Source: Flavobacteriales bacterium
GTDB lineage: Bacteria > Bacteroidota > Bacteroidia > Flavobacteriales_D > Sanyastnellaceae
NCBI GenBank assembly: GCA_947442505.1
Contig: CANEVR010000013.1
Span: 1-45,384 of the forward strand
DNA length: 45,384 nucleotides
Direction: 5' to 3'
In this document: piece by piece, positions 1 through 8,304 of the stretch
How positions within the stretch are numbered: the first letter of the stretch is position 1
How the letters are laid out: each line of letters begins with the position of its first letter
Notes under the pieces: model-generated
The model's input: only the letters and a program-made list of their open reading frames with translations
What the model was told of the DNA's origin: nothing
The model's database searches: none
Translations under genes and position numbers: made by a program

Positions 1-146
1 ACAGGAGCCATAGCAGCAACTGCCATAGGCGCACCCATCACTGGCGTTTTGATGGTGATTTTAAAATCTTTTTGTTCGATTTCCACCTCACTCACTCCAC
101 TCTTGGACACGAACTTGATTAAGTCTTGAATTTCTTTGATATTCAT
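1..146 (-). CDS. accB: Biotin carboxyl carrier protein of acetyl-CoA carboxylase, N-terminal part (cut by window edge)
   Basis: Only the first 48 or so codons are inside the window. The start is the ATG whose complement lies at 144-146, and the product begins MNIKEIQDLIKFVSKSGVSE. This is the usual AccB N-terminus, which binds the carboxylase, followed by an acidic stretch and the start of the Ala/Pro/Met-rich linker (TPVMGAPMAVAAMAP). The biotinyl domain with its lysine lies outside the window, so that part is inferred. The protein carries biotin in the first step of fatty-acid synthesis. It sits 37 bases downstream of fabH on the same strand, the common Bacteroidota order fabH-accB(-accC), and has its own -7 box at 168-175. 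Confidence 0.88.
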   Translation of the reverse strand, partial: MNIKEIQDLIKFVSKSGVSEVEIEQKDFKITIKTPVMGAPMAVAAMAP

Positions 147-167
147 TTTAATTTGATTTTATCGGTT

Positions 168-175
168 CAAATATA
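168..175 (-). promoter_or_regulatory. -7 promoter box for accB
   Basis: The minus strand reads TATATTTG, a perfect match to the Bacteroidota TAnnTTTG box. It lies in the 37-base gap between fabH and accB, 21 bases before the accB ATG, so accB can be transcribed apart from fabH. I see no convincing -33 TTTG element. Confidence 0.6.
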
Positions 176-183
176 CTTTAATA

Positions 184-1176
184 TTAGGAATTATAGGACC
201 ATTTTACCCAAACGGCGCCCCAGGTAAAACCACCACCAAAGGCGGCTAAAATAAGGTTGTCTCCTTTTTTCAATTTCTTTTCCCACTCCCACAGACACAA
301 TGGAATGGTACCGGAAGTGGTGTTTCCATAACGTTCAATGTTGACCATCACTTTGTCTGGACCAACACCCATGCGGCGTGCAGTAGCGTCAATGATTCGC
401 AAATTGGCTTGATGGGGAACCAAATAGGCCACGTCATCGGCCGTTAAACCATTCTTCTCCATGATTTCTGCGCTGACATCGGCCATGCTTACCACAGCTG
501 CTTTAAATACGGGTTGCCCATCTTGAAATACAAAATGTTCTTTGGCATCTACCGTTGCGTGGGAGGCGGGCTTCACTGATCCACCAGCCTTTTGATGCAA
601 ATAGTGGCGACCATTGCCGTCTGACTTTAATATAAAATCTTTGATCCCTGTTTCATCAACGGATGGCTCTAACATAACAGCGCCGCAACCGTCACCGAAA
701 AGAACACATGTAGTACGATCGGTATAATCCACGATGGAGGACATCTTGTCTGCACCTACCACCACGATACGCTTGTACTTTCCTGTTTCAATGAACTGAG
801 AAGCGGTGGATAAAGCATATAAAAATCCTGAGCAAGCGGCATTGATATCAAAAGCCCAACAATCTTTGGCGCCAATTTTATCGCAAATGATGTTGGCTGT
901 AGCTGGGAATTGATGATCTGGAGTAACCGTGGCACAAATCAACAAATCGATGTCACTGGGTTGCAAATTCTTCTTGGCCAGAAGTCCTTTAACAGCCTCC
1001 GCGCCCATGTCACTGGTACCTAAACCTTCGCCTTTCAGGATGTGGCGTTCTGAAATACCTGTTCTTGATTTAATCCACTCATCGTTGGTATCCACCATTT
1101 TTTCTAAATCCGCGTTGGTCAATAGATCTGGTGGGACATACCCTTGGATACCTGTAATGGCTGCAGTAATTTTCAT
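184..1176 (-). CDS. fabH: Beta-ketoacyl-ACP synthase III (FabH)
   Basis: This 330-residue protein has the normal FabH length and starts at ATG. FabH condenses acetyl-CoA (or a branched acyl-CoA) with malonyl-ACP to begin fatty-acid elongation in the cytoplasm. The catalytic triad is readable: Cys115 in [12 protein letters not shown], His255 in VPHQANLRI and Asn285 in [12 protein letters not shown]. The glycine-rich C-terminal segment [12 protein letters not shown] is also typical. It lies upstream of accB and downstream of DUF177-rpmF, the conserved lipid/ribosome neighbourhood, although an unrelated lipoprotein gene with its own terminator separates it from rpmF. The gene therefore probably needs a separate promoter; the best candidate is a one-mismatch box at 1196-1203. 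Confidence 0.97.
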   Translation of the reverse strand: MKITAAITGIQGYVPPDLLTNADLEKMVDTNDEWIKSRTGISERHILKGEGLGTSDMGAEAVKGLLAKKNLQPSDIDLLICATVTPDHQFPATANIICDKIGAKDCWAFDINAACSGFLYALSTASQFIETGKYKRIVVVGADKMSSIVDYTDRTTCVLFGDGCGAVMLEPSVDETGIKDFILKSDGNGRHYLHQKAGGSVKPASHATVDAKEHFVFQDGQPVFKAAVVSMADVSAEIMEKNGLTADDVAYLVPHQANLRIIDATARRMGVGPDKVMVNIERYGNTTSGTIPLCLWEWEKKLKKGDNLILAAFGGGFTWGAVWVKWSYNS

Positions 1177-1195
1177 TCCGTTAAATTAGCGTTAA

Positions 1196-1203
1196 CAAAG
1201 ATG
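1196..1203 (-). promoter_or_regulatory. Possible weak -7 box for fabH
   Basis: The minus strand reads CATCTTTG, one mismatch from TAnnTTTG, 19 bases before the fabH start. It lies just beyond a hairpin terminator at 1222-1239, so a promoter is expected here. The match is imperfect and unconfirmed. Confidence 0.35.
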
Positions 1204-1211
1204 AGCGAAGG

Positions 1212-1239
1212 TAAACACAAAAGCCCTGCGGACAGGGCT
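1212..1239 (-). terminator. Intrinsic terminator after the YqaE-domain lipoprotein gene
   Basis: On the minus strand a 7-bp stem (AGCCCTG/CAGGGCT, loop TCCG, 1222-1239) is followed by TTTGTGTTTAC. It lies between the stop of the lipoprotein gene and fabH. A closely similar hairpin with the same AACACAAAAGCCCTG flank lies on the other side of that gene, at 1903-1930. Confidence 0.75.
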
Positions 1240-1291
1240 CAATGTTTATTTTTATTCACATGCGATGATGAATTCAATACTGAATATCGGA

Positions 1292-1867
1292 TCACAAATA
1301 ATGAAGAAAAACCAAGAATGCGTAAATCACTCCTGGAAGAACTCCCAAAATCCAAAGCAGTAGGGCTATCAAAATTTTCTCAATATTCCCATTGGACATG
1401 AGGGCTACAGCAATAGGCGGAATAAATATACAGAGCAATACAATCAACCAGTCCGGCGCCAAAGGAGCGGCGCCTGCGCGCGACAGCACATTTGTTGGCA
1501 TTCTGTTCTGAGGGATTCTAATTCTTTGACGATTTTGAGCTGCATCAACATGGGACAATGGCTTGATTTCAACGATTGCTTTTTCCATCACCGGAGCGGC
1601 CTTATCCAAGAGAACAGCCGGCATCAGTGTGGTGTCGGGTAAAGAAAGCGATTCGGCCATATCATTTGAAGCAACGTGCTCCGCGCACTCAACGGCATCA
1701 CCTAGCTCATTTTTGTTTGATGTGGTGTGGGTTGATTTTTTTACCCCATGGAAACCTTTAAAGTCCACATTAAAACCTTTGCTGTACACGCATTTTTGCA
1801 CCGAGCAAGCATTCCAAAAAAGGGAGAGCACAATCAGACCCAAGTAAATTTTTATTTTATTTCTCAT
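1292..1867 (-). CDS. Lipoprotein with C-terminal YqaE/Pmp3 membrane domain
   Basis: The 191-residue product starts with a lipoprotein signal whose lipobox ends in WNAC, giving a lipidated Cys21. A low-complexity, probably periplasmic stretch covers about residues 22-135. The C-terminal ~55 residues form two hydrophobic helices, LIVLLCIFIPPIAVAL and LLLWILGVLPGVIYAFLVF. The IPP and LPGVIYA signatures belong to the YqaE/Pmp3 (UPF0057) family of small stress-linked membrane proteins, which usually have only 50-60 residues. Here that domain is fused to a long secreted N-terminus. Its cellular role is unknown; in other organisms Pmp3 relatives affect membrane potential under salt or cold stress. 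It interrupts the rpmF-fabH cluster and has a terminator on each side, so it is probably its own transcription unit. I found no clear TAnnTTTG box before it. Confidence 0.85.
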   Translation of the reverse strand: MRNKIKIYLGLIVLSLFWNACSVQKCVYSKGFNVDFKGFHGVKKSTHTTSNKNELGDAVECAEHVASNDMAESLSLPDTTLMPAVLLDKAAPVMEKAIVEIKPLSHVDAAQNRQRIRIPQNRMPTNVLSRAGAAPLAPDWLIVLLCIFIPPIAVALMSNGNIEKILIALLLWILGVLPGVIYAFLVFLHYL

Positions 1868-1902
1868 ACTTCGAATTTAAACCAAATGATTAAGATAAGA
1901 AC

Positions 1903-1930
1903 AAACACAAAAGCCCTGAAAAACAGGGCC
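1903..1930 (-). terminator. Intrinsic terminator after rpmF
   Basis: On the minus strand a GCCCTG/CAGGGC stem (1913-1929) with a five-T loop is followed by TTTTGTGTTTG, 31 bases after the rpmF stop. It closely resembles the hairpin at 1212-1239. Confidence 0.72.
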
Positions 1931-1960
1931 AATGTAAATTCAATCTGATTCAAAAAAAAC

Positions 1961-2149
1961 TTATGCGTTTTCTTTTTCCATCACTACTTTACCCTTGTAG
2001 TAAAGTTTTCCTTCATGCCAATGGGCATGATGAAATAGGTGAGGTTGACCAGTTGTTGGGCAAGTAGCTACGTTAGGAGCTTCCAACTTGTAGTGTGTAC
2101 GTCGCTTAGCTTGGCGCGTCTGCGAAATTCGGTGTTTGGGATGTGCCAT
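1961..2149 (-). CDS. rpmF: Large-subunit ribosomal protein L32
   Basis: The product is 62 residues, the usual size, and begins [20 protein letters not shown], the standard L32 N-terminus of basic residues that contacts 23S rRNA. The usual paired-cysteine zinc ribbon is reduced here: a single Cys remains ([10 protein letters not shown]), and histidines follow (HLFHHAHWH). It starts 12 bases after the DUF177 gene, so the two are almost certainly co-transcribed from the promoter at 2739-2746. The DUF177(yceD)-rpmF pairing is widespread in bacteria. A hairpin terminator follows the stop codon. Confidence 0.97.
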   Translation of the reverse strand: MAHPKHRISQTRQAKRRTHYKLEAPNVATCPTTGQPHLFHHAHWHEGKLYYKGKVVMEKENA

Positions 2150-2161
2150 CGTTTTCCGTTT

Positions 2162-2716
2162 TTATTCGTCATCTTCTTCCCAGTCTTCGATGTCCTCCAA
2201 CTGGTCCAAAGGGGTTTCCATTTGTAAATTCTTTAAAGCGATCCATTGGGTATCTGCATCTTCTTCCATTCGGTAATCCTTCATTTTTTTCATGATGCTG
2301 GGGTTGCACATTCCTTCTTCATGTGCTCTGCGCATGGGAAGGGAAAGGTGAACCAGCTCAAACAAACGTTGTCGGATATCGACTTGGTGTTCCTGCGGTC
2401 CGTAGGTCCAGATATCATCATCTTGATCTTCCGTGTGGTCGCCAAATTTGATGATCCAGTGGTCATTGCCTGTTACTTTCACAGAGACAGGGTCTCCGCA
2501 AACATCACAAGGCCAAGTCATTTCACCATTCAAGGATAATGTCATTTCCATCATATTGGATCTTTTGTCCAACACAACCGAAACGACAAAACGACCATTG
2601 TCCACTTCTGAATACTCGAATTCTTTAAAGAACGATTCCTCAAGGAGAAATTCAAATTGATGCGATCCCGGCTTTAAACCTACGAAAGGAATGATGAAGG
2701 GATGTTTAACACGCAT
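2162..2716 (-). CDS. DUF177 / YceD family protein
   Basis: The 184-residue protein has the DUF177 layout: an N-terminal beta-rich part, the cysteine pair WPCDVCGDPVSV near residues 74-77, and an acidic C-terminal tail (LEDIEDWEEDDE). YceD-family proteins are linked to 23S rRNA accumulation and ribosome assembly, and in plants to 23S processing. The gene leads the DUF177-rpmF operon, which fits that role. It starts at ATG, and a perfect TATATTTG promoter box lies 22 bases upstream. The assignment rests on position, length and the cysteine pair, because the family is poorly conserved in sequence. Confidence 0.9.
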   Translation of the reverse strand: MRVKHPFIIPFVGLKPGSHQFEFLLEESFFKEFEYSEVDNGRFVVSVVLDKRSNMMEMTLSLNGEMTWPCDVCGDPVSVKVTGNDHWIIKFGDHTEDQDDDIWTYGPQEHQVDIRQRLFELVHLSLPMRRAHEEGMCNPSIMKKMKDYRMEEDADTQWIALKNLQMETPLDQLEDIEDWEEDDE

Positions 2717-2738
2717 CTTAAATTCTCATTAAGGGGTG

Positions 2739-2746
2739 CAAATATA
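2739..2746 (-). promoter_or_regulatory. -7 promoter box for DUF177-rpmF
   Basis: The minus strand reads TATATTTG, a perfect TAnnTTTG match, 22 bases before the DUF177 ATG. It lies in the 150-base divergent gap shared with the plus-strand gene at 2867, for which no comparable box is visible. Confidence 0.65.
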
Positions 2747-2866
2747 GCAATAATCAGACTTATGAACAAAAAAAAGAAAATGACCGATTTTACTTGGGTT
2801 TTCACGGTGGAAATTAGGCAACCGCTATGATTTCCTTCGTCATATCAATACCTTAATTAAAGATTC

Positions 2867-5569
2867 TTGAAACCTATCCCCACTTTGTGGTGCTTGTTTG
2901 GCTTGTTGGCCCATTCTGTGTTTTCACAGAACAATGCCGCATTTCAAAATATCGCCTTTGATCAAGGCATTTACAATTATTATACATCTGCACTTTACGG
3001 AGAAGGAGTCTCTTTCTTTGATTTCAATGAAGATGGGTGGGATGACTTAACCCTTTGTAACCAAAACAATGAAACCTACATCTATCGAAATACAGAGGGG
3101 GTTCTAGAAATTTGGCAGGTCTTAATTGTTCCTCAGGCCAAATCTTGCGTTTGGGCTGACATTGATAACGATGGAGACAATGAGGTAATATTCTCAACTT
3201 TAAATCAAGGTCTTTTTTTGTACCAATCCAATCCCCAAGGATATTTTGTATTGGTGCCCAACGCGTTCAATTGGACAGATGTCTTTCCTTCAACGCAAGG
3301 ATTTTGGCTTTATGGGATGAGCCTTGGCGATGTGAATGGTGATCACCTGCTGGACTTGGTTGTCGCCAATTACAATTATGAGTTTCAAAACTTCTTATTT
3401 CTGAACAATGGAAACAATGGATTTGAGCTCTTTCATAACAATAGTTTAAAATATGATTTGAAGTCGAGTTTTCAACCAGCTTTCATTGATCTCAACAAGG
3501 ATCGCAGAACCGACCTATACATTGCCAATGATTTTGAGCAAGGCAATAATTTTTATTGGAATCAAATGGAAGACCCTGCCATTCCACCCTTGCTTGAAGA
3601 CGCGGAAAACATGGGTTTAGATATTCACGTCAACTCCATGTGCAACAGTTGGAATGATTACGACAATGATGGTGATTTGGATGTATACGTCAGCAATTTA
3701 GAGCCAGGCAACCGGCTCATGCAAAACAACGGGAACAATCATTTTCTAAATATTGCAGAGCAAATCAATGTCGCGGTTCATCGTCAGTGCTGGTCTTCGC
3801 TTTGGGTAGATGCTAACAATGACCAATGGACTGACTTATTGGCCTCGTCGGCCAACGCAGATTGGCCTATCAATTATTGGCCGGGAAGTTTATTCATGGG
3901 TAACGGCAATGGACTATTCAGTGAGCCAGACACCACCATCTTCGTTAATAGTGCATACAGCGCTTGCAAAGGAGACATCAACCAAGATGGCTTGTACGAC
4001 ATTGCGCTCAATGCGGCCAATGAAGACTTTTTTCAATTGTACCTGAATACCACATCAACAGACCATCACTATATTAAAATTCAACCCAAAGGCACCATTA
4101 GCAATCGAAACGGTATTGGTGTACATTACAACTTATACACATCAGACAATCATCAATATGGCTATACTCAAAGCGGAGAGAATTATCTGGGGCAAAATTC
4201 TCAGAACTTAATCCTCGGTTTAGGAAATAACACATACATCGACAGTCTAACTCTCATTTGGCCGAGTGGCATCATTGACAAATACTTTGATTTGAGCATT
4301 GATCAATTTCACATCTTGTATGAAGGACAAAGTGGATGGGGATTATCATTAAGTGCCGATAAAGTTTGCTCCAATCAAGACACTGTGCTGGCCGTGATGA
4401 ACTCCGCATTCAGCGCCATCTGGGACAACAATCTGACAGGACAAAATATATGGTTACATCCCGGAAATCACTCAGTATTGATTCAATACAACGGAACAAG
4501 CATTGACACAGTATTATTTACCCTTTCCTTGTACAATGATGAAACATCATTAATCACAGTAACAGGAGAACATTGCAACGCATTAGATGGTGCAGTAATC
4601 ATACAATTCAACAGTGACACGTTGTACTACATGACCAACCTTTCGGACGGACCCCACGTTGCATTGTACAACAACTCCTACGGATGCCCTGTCAATGATA
4701 CCATTGCCATTCATGCTGAAGATTTCTTTGAACCACTCTTTTCTACTGCACCGGCGGCTTGTCAAAAGGGTTCACTCGGCAGCATTCAAATACCAGAACA
4801 GCCTGACGTTTATTATACTAGTGAGCCTACCATTGATCCCAATGGAGTATTGCCTGGAGAATATCAATTGCATTTTTTCAACATCTCGGGATGCATTTTG
4901 GATACTGCCATTTTCATTCTTCCTGAACAACAATGGGAAATATCTATTCCAGATACCATTGAAACTTGTCTCCAACAAATCGTTCAACCTGAAGACTGGA
5001 TTGAAAGCAATTTACCTGTTGTTCTATATGGCAATTGGCCTATTGAGCCAATGACAATGGACAATACCGTGACCATTGTCGTAGAGACAGATCAAGGATG
5101 TAGCATCATCGATAGCCTCCATTTCAATGTCACCATTCCTCCTCAATACATTGTAACCCAAGAAACGCAGCCAGATGGCTCATGGATTAATCTACAAGCA
5201 CAGAACAATGGTGATGTCTATTTTCAAAACAATGGTTCAGAACAAATATTTTGCACCGAAAGTCAATGGATTGAGATTGTTTTGCTTGAAAACAATTGTC
5301 AATGGGATGATAGCATTTGGGTTGAAATTGAGCTACCCCAAAACACTACTGAAATAGAAACAAATGAAGCGTGGGTATTGAACCATGGTATATTGTTTAA
5401 TAAAACAACAAATACACCAAAAGAAATACAACAGATTGTCAATGTTCTTGGTCAAAGAATCTCCTACACACCAATTGGTTTGAATCAGTGGAAAATAGAA
5501 ACTGGGCAATATCCCATTTTCATCTTCGACGAAAAAAAATGGAGCAAAGTTCATTTACAACAACCATGA
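2867..5569 (+). CDS. Secreted FG-GAP/VCBS repeat protein with ASPIC/UnbV domain, first of a tandem pair
   Basis: The 900-residue product starts at TTG: an in-frame stop lies three codons upstream, and the signal peptide (KPIPTLWCLFGLLAHSVFSQ) begins directly after it. Seven FG-GAP calcium-loop motifs of the D-x-[DN]-x-D type (for example FDFNEDGWDD, ADIDNDGDN, YDNDGDLDV) occur near residues 50, 97, 153, 206, 263, 313 and 368, consistent with a seven-bladed beta-propeller. An ASPIC/UnbV domain follows at about 412-487 (GENYLGQNSQNLILGLG, LIWPSGIIDKY), then several immunoglobulin-like segments. The end resembles a degenerate T9SS type A sorting domain (IVNVLGQRISYTP...GQYPIFIF). The family is extracellular or surface-bound; its ligand is unknown. 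Its stop overlaps the ATG of a paralogue by four bases, so the two genes form an operon. Confidence 0.88.
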   Translation: MKPIPTLWCLFGLLAHSVFSQNNAAFQNIAFDQGIYNYYTSALYGEGVSFFDFNEDGWDDLTLCNQNNETYIYRNTEGVLEIWQVLIVPQAKSCVWADIDNDGDNEVIFSTLNQGLFLYQSNPQGYFVLVPNAFNWTDVFPSTQGFWLYGMSLGDVNGDHLLDLVVANYNYEFQNFLFLNNGNNGFELFHNNSLKYDLKSSFQPAFIDLNKDRRTDLYIANDFEQGNNFYWNQMEDPAIPPLLEDAENMGLDIHVNSMCNSWNDYDNDGDLDVYVSNLEPGNRLMQNNGNNHFLNIAEQINVAVHRQCWSSLWVDANNDQWTDLLASSANADWPINYWPGSLFMGNGNGLFSEPDTTIFVNSAYSACKGDINQDGLYDIALNAANEDFFQLYLNTTSTDHHYIKIQPKGTISNRNGIGVHYNLYTSDNHQYGYTQSGENYLGQNSQNLILGLGNNTYIDSLTLIWPSGIIDKYFDLSIDQFHILYEGQSGWGLSLSADKVCSNQDTVLAVMNSAFSAIWDNNLTGQNIWLHPGNHSVLIQYNGTSIDTVLFTLSLYNDETSLITVTGEHCNALDGAVIIQFNSDTLYYMTNLSDGPHVALYNNSYGCPVNDTIAIHAEDFFEPLFSTAPAACQKGSLGSIQIPEQPDVYYTSEPTIDPNGVLPGEYQLHFFNISGCILDTAIFILPEQQWEISIPDTIETCLQQIVQPEDWIESNLPVVLYGNWPIEPMTMDNTVTIVVETDQGCSIIDSLHFNVTIPPQYIVTQETQPDGSWINLQAQNNGDVYFQNNGSEQIFCTESQWIEIVLLENNCQWDDSIWVEIELPQNTTEIETNEAWVLNHGILFNKTTNTPKEIQQIVNVLGQRISYTPIGLNQWKIETGQYPIFIFDEKKWSKVHLQQP

Positions 5570-8280
5570 GAATCTTTGCCCTGGTGATATGGATGGTGTT
5601 GGGATCTGGTATTTATCCAATCCTAGGACAAAACAACCTATTCCAAGATGTAGCCATGCAGCAAGGATTGAACTATCTGTATGGAGTAAGTCAATTTGGC
5701 AATGGGATGAGTTTCTATGACTATGATGAAGATGGTTGGGACGATTTAACGCTGAGCAGACCCACTTACGAAACCACCATTTACAAAAATATCGAAGGTA
5801 GTTTCTTCCCCGTTGCGCAAATTCCATCTGGACTAGAAACCAAGTCCGTATTGTGGTTTGACATGAACAATGATGGCATGAATGATTTACTAACGTGCTC
5901 CAAGGATCAAGGAATTAAGCTATTTAGAAATATTGACAACTGGACATTTGAAAATTACTCCAACGGCATTGATTGGTCGTTTCAACCTCAGTATCAATTG
6001 TGGGGAGCTGCCTGCAGTGATATCAATCAAGATGGGCTTTTGGATATTTATATATGCAATTACAATACCAACGTTCCCAATTTGACGTTCATCAATCAGG
6101 GTAATTTCAATTTTGTACTAAATACCAATTACTTCTCACCAGATTATTTACGCAATTCGTTTCAAGGTTCATTTATTCCAATCAATGGAGATTCCATACC
6201 TGATCTTTACGTAATCAATGATTTTCTTCAAGGAAACAATTGTTATTTATCACAACCTGACGGAGGTTTCGAGGATAGCGCAATAGTAAATGGACTAGCC
6301 ATACCGTCTGACGCCATGAGCAATTCGTGGTCTGATTTTGACCATGATGGAGACTGGGACATATACATCACCAACCGGTCAACAGGTAATCGACTCATGA
6401 TTAATGATGGTTCTGGGATATTCAGCAATCAAGCGCAAGAAAGAAATTGCACCATCAATCAATGGTGCTGGTCAGGACTTTGGGTGGATTACGACAACAA
6501 TGGTTGGGAAGATCTTTGGGTAACCAATGAATTGCCTTGGACCAACTCGGCCAATTTTGGCAACAACTTGCTGACCAATACACTTGGAAACTTTACCACA
6601 TTAGATCTTGGTGAATTTGCCGAAATTGATGGTTACACCAGCGCCAAAGGAGATTACAACGGGGATGGACGTTATGACATTGCATACCAACCAAAAGAAA
6701 ACTACAGTTTGCGACTGCTGGAGAATCAAACAGATAACGCAAACAAGTTTATCAAAATCACACTGAATGGCGTTTACTCCAACCAACAAGCCATTGGTAG
6801 CATTGTACAATATCACCATGGCGGATTGTTTTCACAAACCACTTTACAAATCGGTGAAAACTATCTTAATCAAAATTCACAGCATCTCATTATAGGCATT
6901 GGAGCAGACACTATCATTGACAGCTTGATTATACATTGGCCCAGCGGAATAATAGATAGGCATTACCAATTACAGGAGAATTCGAACTATACATTTATTG
7001 AGGCAGAAAACCGAGTTAAATATACCGTTTCAATGGTTGATTCATGTTCTGCAGACAGTGGGTTTTACATTCAATTTCTTCCCCTCTTTAATGTATATAC
7101 GTTGAATTCCATCACTCAAAATATGGGTGGCAATATTTACTGGGTGCCAAGCGCAGGAAACTGGAATTTTCTGCATGGCGTTTTTCATAGTATTAAAGTT
7201 CCCATCACCATTCACATTGACGAGCCTTATGTCCCTTTGGTCAGCATCATAATGCCAACTTGTGCTGACAGTGAGGATGGATTAATTGCTTGGTATACTC
7301 CAGATGAAGTTTGGTACAACCATTTGGACTCACTCAATGCTGGGCAACACACCATTGAAATTGATTACGGTCAATGTACCTGGAGGGATACACTCCTCTT
7401 GGTGGAACAAGAAGTTCTAATTCTGGACAGTGTGCAAGTTCTGCCTGCGGCATGTGTCTCACTCAACAATGGCAGCCTAACACCCTATTACACCACCAAT
7501 TCACCCAGTGTAACTTGGGCAATTGGAGATTCCGCCATCAACGGAAATTTGGCCGCAGGATCATACCCCATCAACCTTACATCAGCTGCAGGCTGTCAAA
7601 TCTCAGACACGATCTATATCCCTCTGCAAATAGAACTACCTTCATTTTCGGGAGACAGTGCTTTTTTCTGCTCATCAGAACATTTGAATTATGAGAGTTT
7701 CACAGAACAGTGGTTGTTCAATGAATGGACGCTAACTTCATGGGACATCAACACAACTGAAGACAGCCTCATTATTCATTACATGCACCCCAATGGCTGC
7801 ACAATGGAACATCCTCTAGAATTGATTTGGATAGAAGAACCCATTCCTATGGTGGATACTGCATACACGATAAACGAAAATTGGGTAGCCTGGAATGTTG
7901 CATTAGAAAGCAATTTCGATTTCAATATTTACTGGGAAGATGGAACGGACTTGTGGAACAATATTCACCCTTGCGATGATTCCACCTATTTTGTATTGCA
8001 ATACCAAAACATATGCGCATGGACCTTCCCCGTAGCCACCCTATGTGTGGTAAATGAAATTGACGAGCACCAAGAGTTGGACATGGAATGGCTATTCTGC
8101 TCCAATCAGTTGTCCAATGACATGGGATATTGCGGGGAAATCATCGTTTTCAATTCATTGGGACAAAGTATTTTTTTGGGGTCAACTTCCAACGGTATTT
8201 TCCTCACGTCTGCTTCCCAGCCTAGATGGGTCAAAACAAAAGAAAAGATTTATCCTATCCGTTGGTGTCTGAAGGACTAA
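5566..8280 (+). CDS. Secreted FG-GAP/VCBS repeat protein with ASPIC/UnbV domain, second of a tandem pair
   Basis: I place the start at the ATG at 5566 (904 residues), which overlaps the upstream stop as ATGA and gives a clean signal peptide, MRIFALVIWMVLGSGIYPIL. An upstream in-frame ATG at 5488 lies inside the preceding gene and would bury the signal. Seven FG-GAP loops (YDEDGWDDLTL, MNNDGMND, INQDGLLDIYI, FDHDGDWDIYI, YDNNGWEDLWV, YNGDGRYDIAY, plus one weaker) fall at almost the same residues as in the preceding protein. An ASPIC/UnbV domain (GENYLNQNSQHLIIGIG, IHWPSGIIDRH) covers about 403-480. The C-terminal half has SprB-like/Ig-like segments and a weak sorting-domain remnant (IVFNSLGQSIF). 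It is a surface or secreted protein of unknown ligand. Confidence 0.87.
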   Translation: MRIFALVIWMVLGSGIYPILGQNNLFQDVAMQQGLNYLYGVSQFGNGMSFYDYDEDGWDDLTLSRPTYETTIYKNIEGSFFPVAQIPSGLETKSVLWFDMNNDGMNDLLTCSKDQGIKLFRNIDNWTFENYSNGIDWSFQPQYQLWGAACSDINQDGLLDIYICNYNTNVPNLTFINQGNFNFVLNTNYFSPDYLRNSFQGSFIPINGDSIPDLYVINDFLQGNNCYLSQPDGGFEDSAIVNGLAIPSDAMSNSWSDFDHDGDWDIYITNRSTGNRLMINDGSGIFSNQAQERNCTINQWCWSGLWVDYDNNGWEDLWVTNELPWTNSANFGNNLLTNTLGNFTTLDLGEFAEIDGYTSAKGDYNGDGRYDIAYQPKENYSLRLLENQTDNANKFIKITLNGVYSNQQAIGSIVQYHHGGLFSQTTLQIGENYLNQNSQHLIIGIGADTIIDSLIIHWPSGIIDRHYQLQENSNYTFIEAENRVKYTVSMVDSCSADSGFYIQFLPLFNVYTLNSITQNMGGNIYWVPSAGNWNFLHGVFHSIKVPITIHIDEPYVPLVSIIMPTCADSEDGLIAWYTPDEVWYNHLDSLNAGQHTIEIDYGQCTWRDTLLLVEQEVLILDSVQVLPAACVSLNNGSLTPYYTTNSPSVTWAIGDSAINGNLAAGSYPINLTSAAGCQISDTIYIPLQIELPSFSGDSAFFCSSEHLNYESFTEQWLFNEWTLTSWDINTTEDSLIIHYMHPNGCTMEHPLELIWIEEPIPMVDTAYTINENWVAWNVALESNFDFNIYWEDGTDLWNNIHPCDDSTYFVLQYQNICAWTFPVATLCVVNEIDEHQELDMEWLFCSNQLSNDMGYCGEIIVFNSLGQSIFLGSTSNGIFLTSASQPRWVKTKEKIYPIRWCLKD

Positions 8281-8289
8281 GTTTCATCG

Positions 8290-8297
8290 TAATTTTG
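8290..8297 (+). promoter_or_regulatory. -7 promoter box for nadC-yihY, very close to the start codon
   Basis: TAATTTTG is a perfect TAnnTTTG match that ends seven bases before the nadC ATG at 8305. Transcription should therefore start at or within a few bases of the start codon, leaving little or no 5' leader. Confidence 0.65.
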
Positions 8298-8304
8298 CAC
8301 CCTT

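Noticed and set aside
2717-2866. Promoter for the FG-GAP pair
   Set aside because: No TAnnTTTG box is present on the plus strand in this gap. Only the divergent box for DUF177 could be supported.
5488-5565. Earlier in-frame ATG for the second FG-GAP protein
   Set aside because: It lies inside the first FG-GAP gene and would place a charged segment before the signal peptide. The ATG at 5566 overlaps the upstream stop as ATGA and starts the signal directly.
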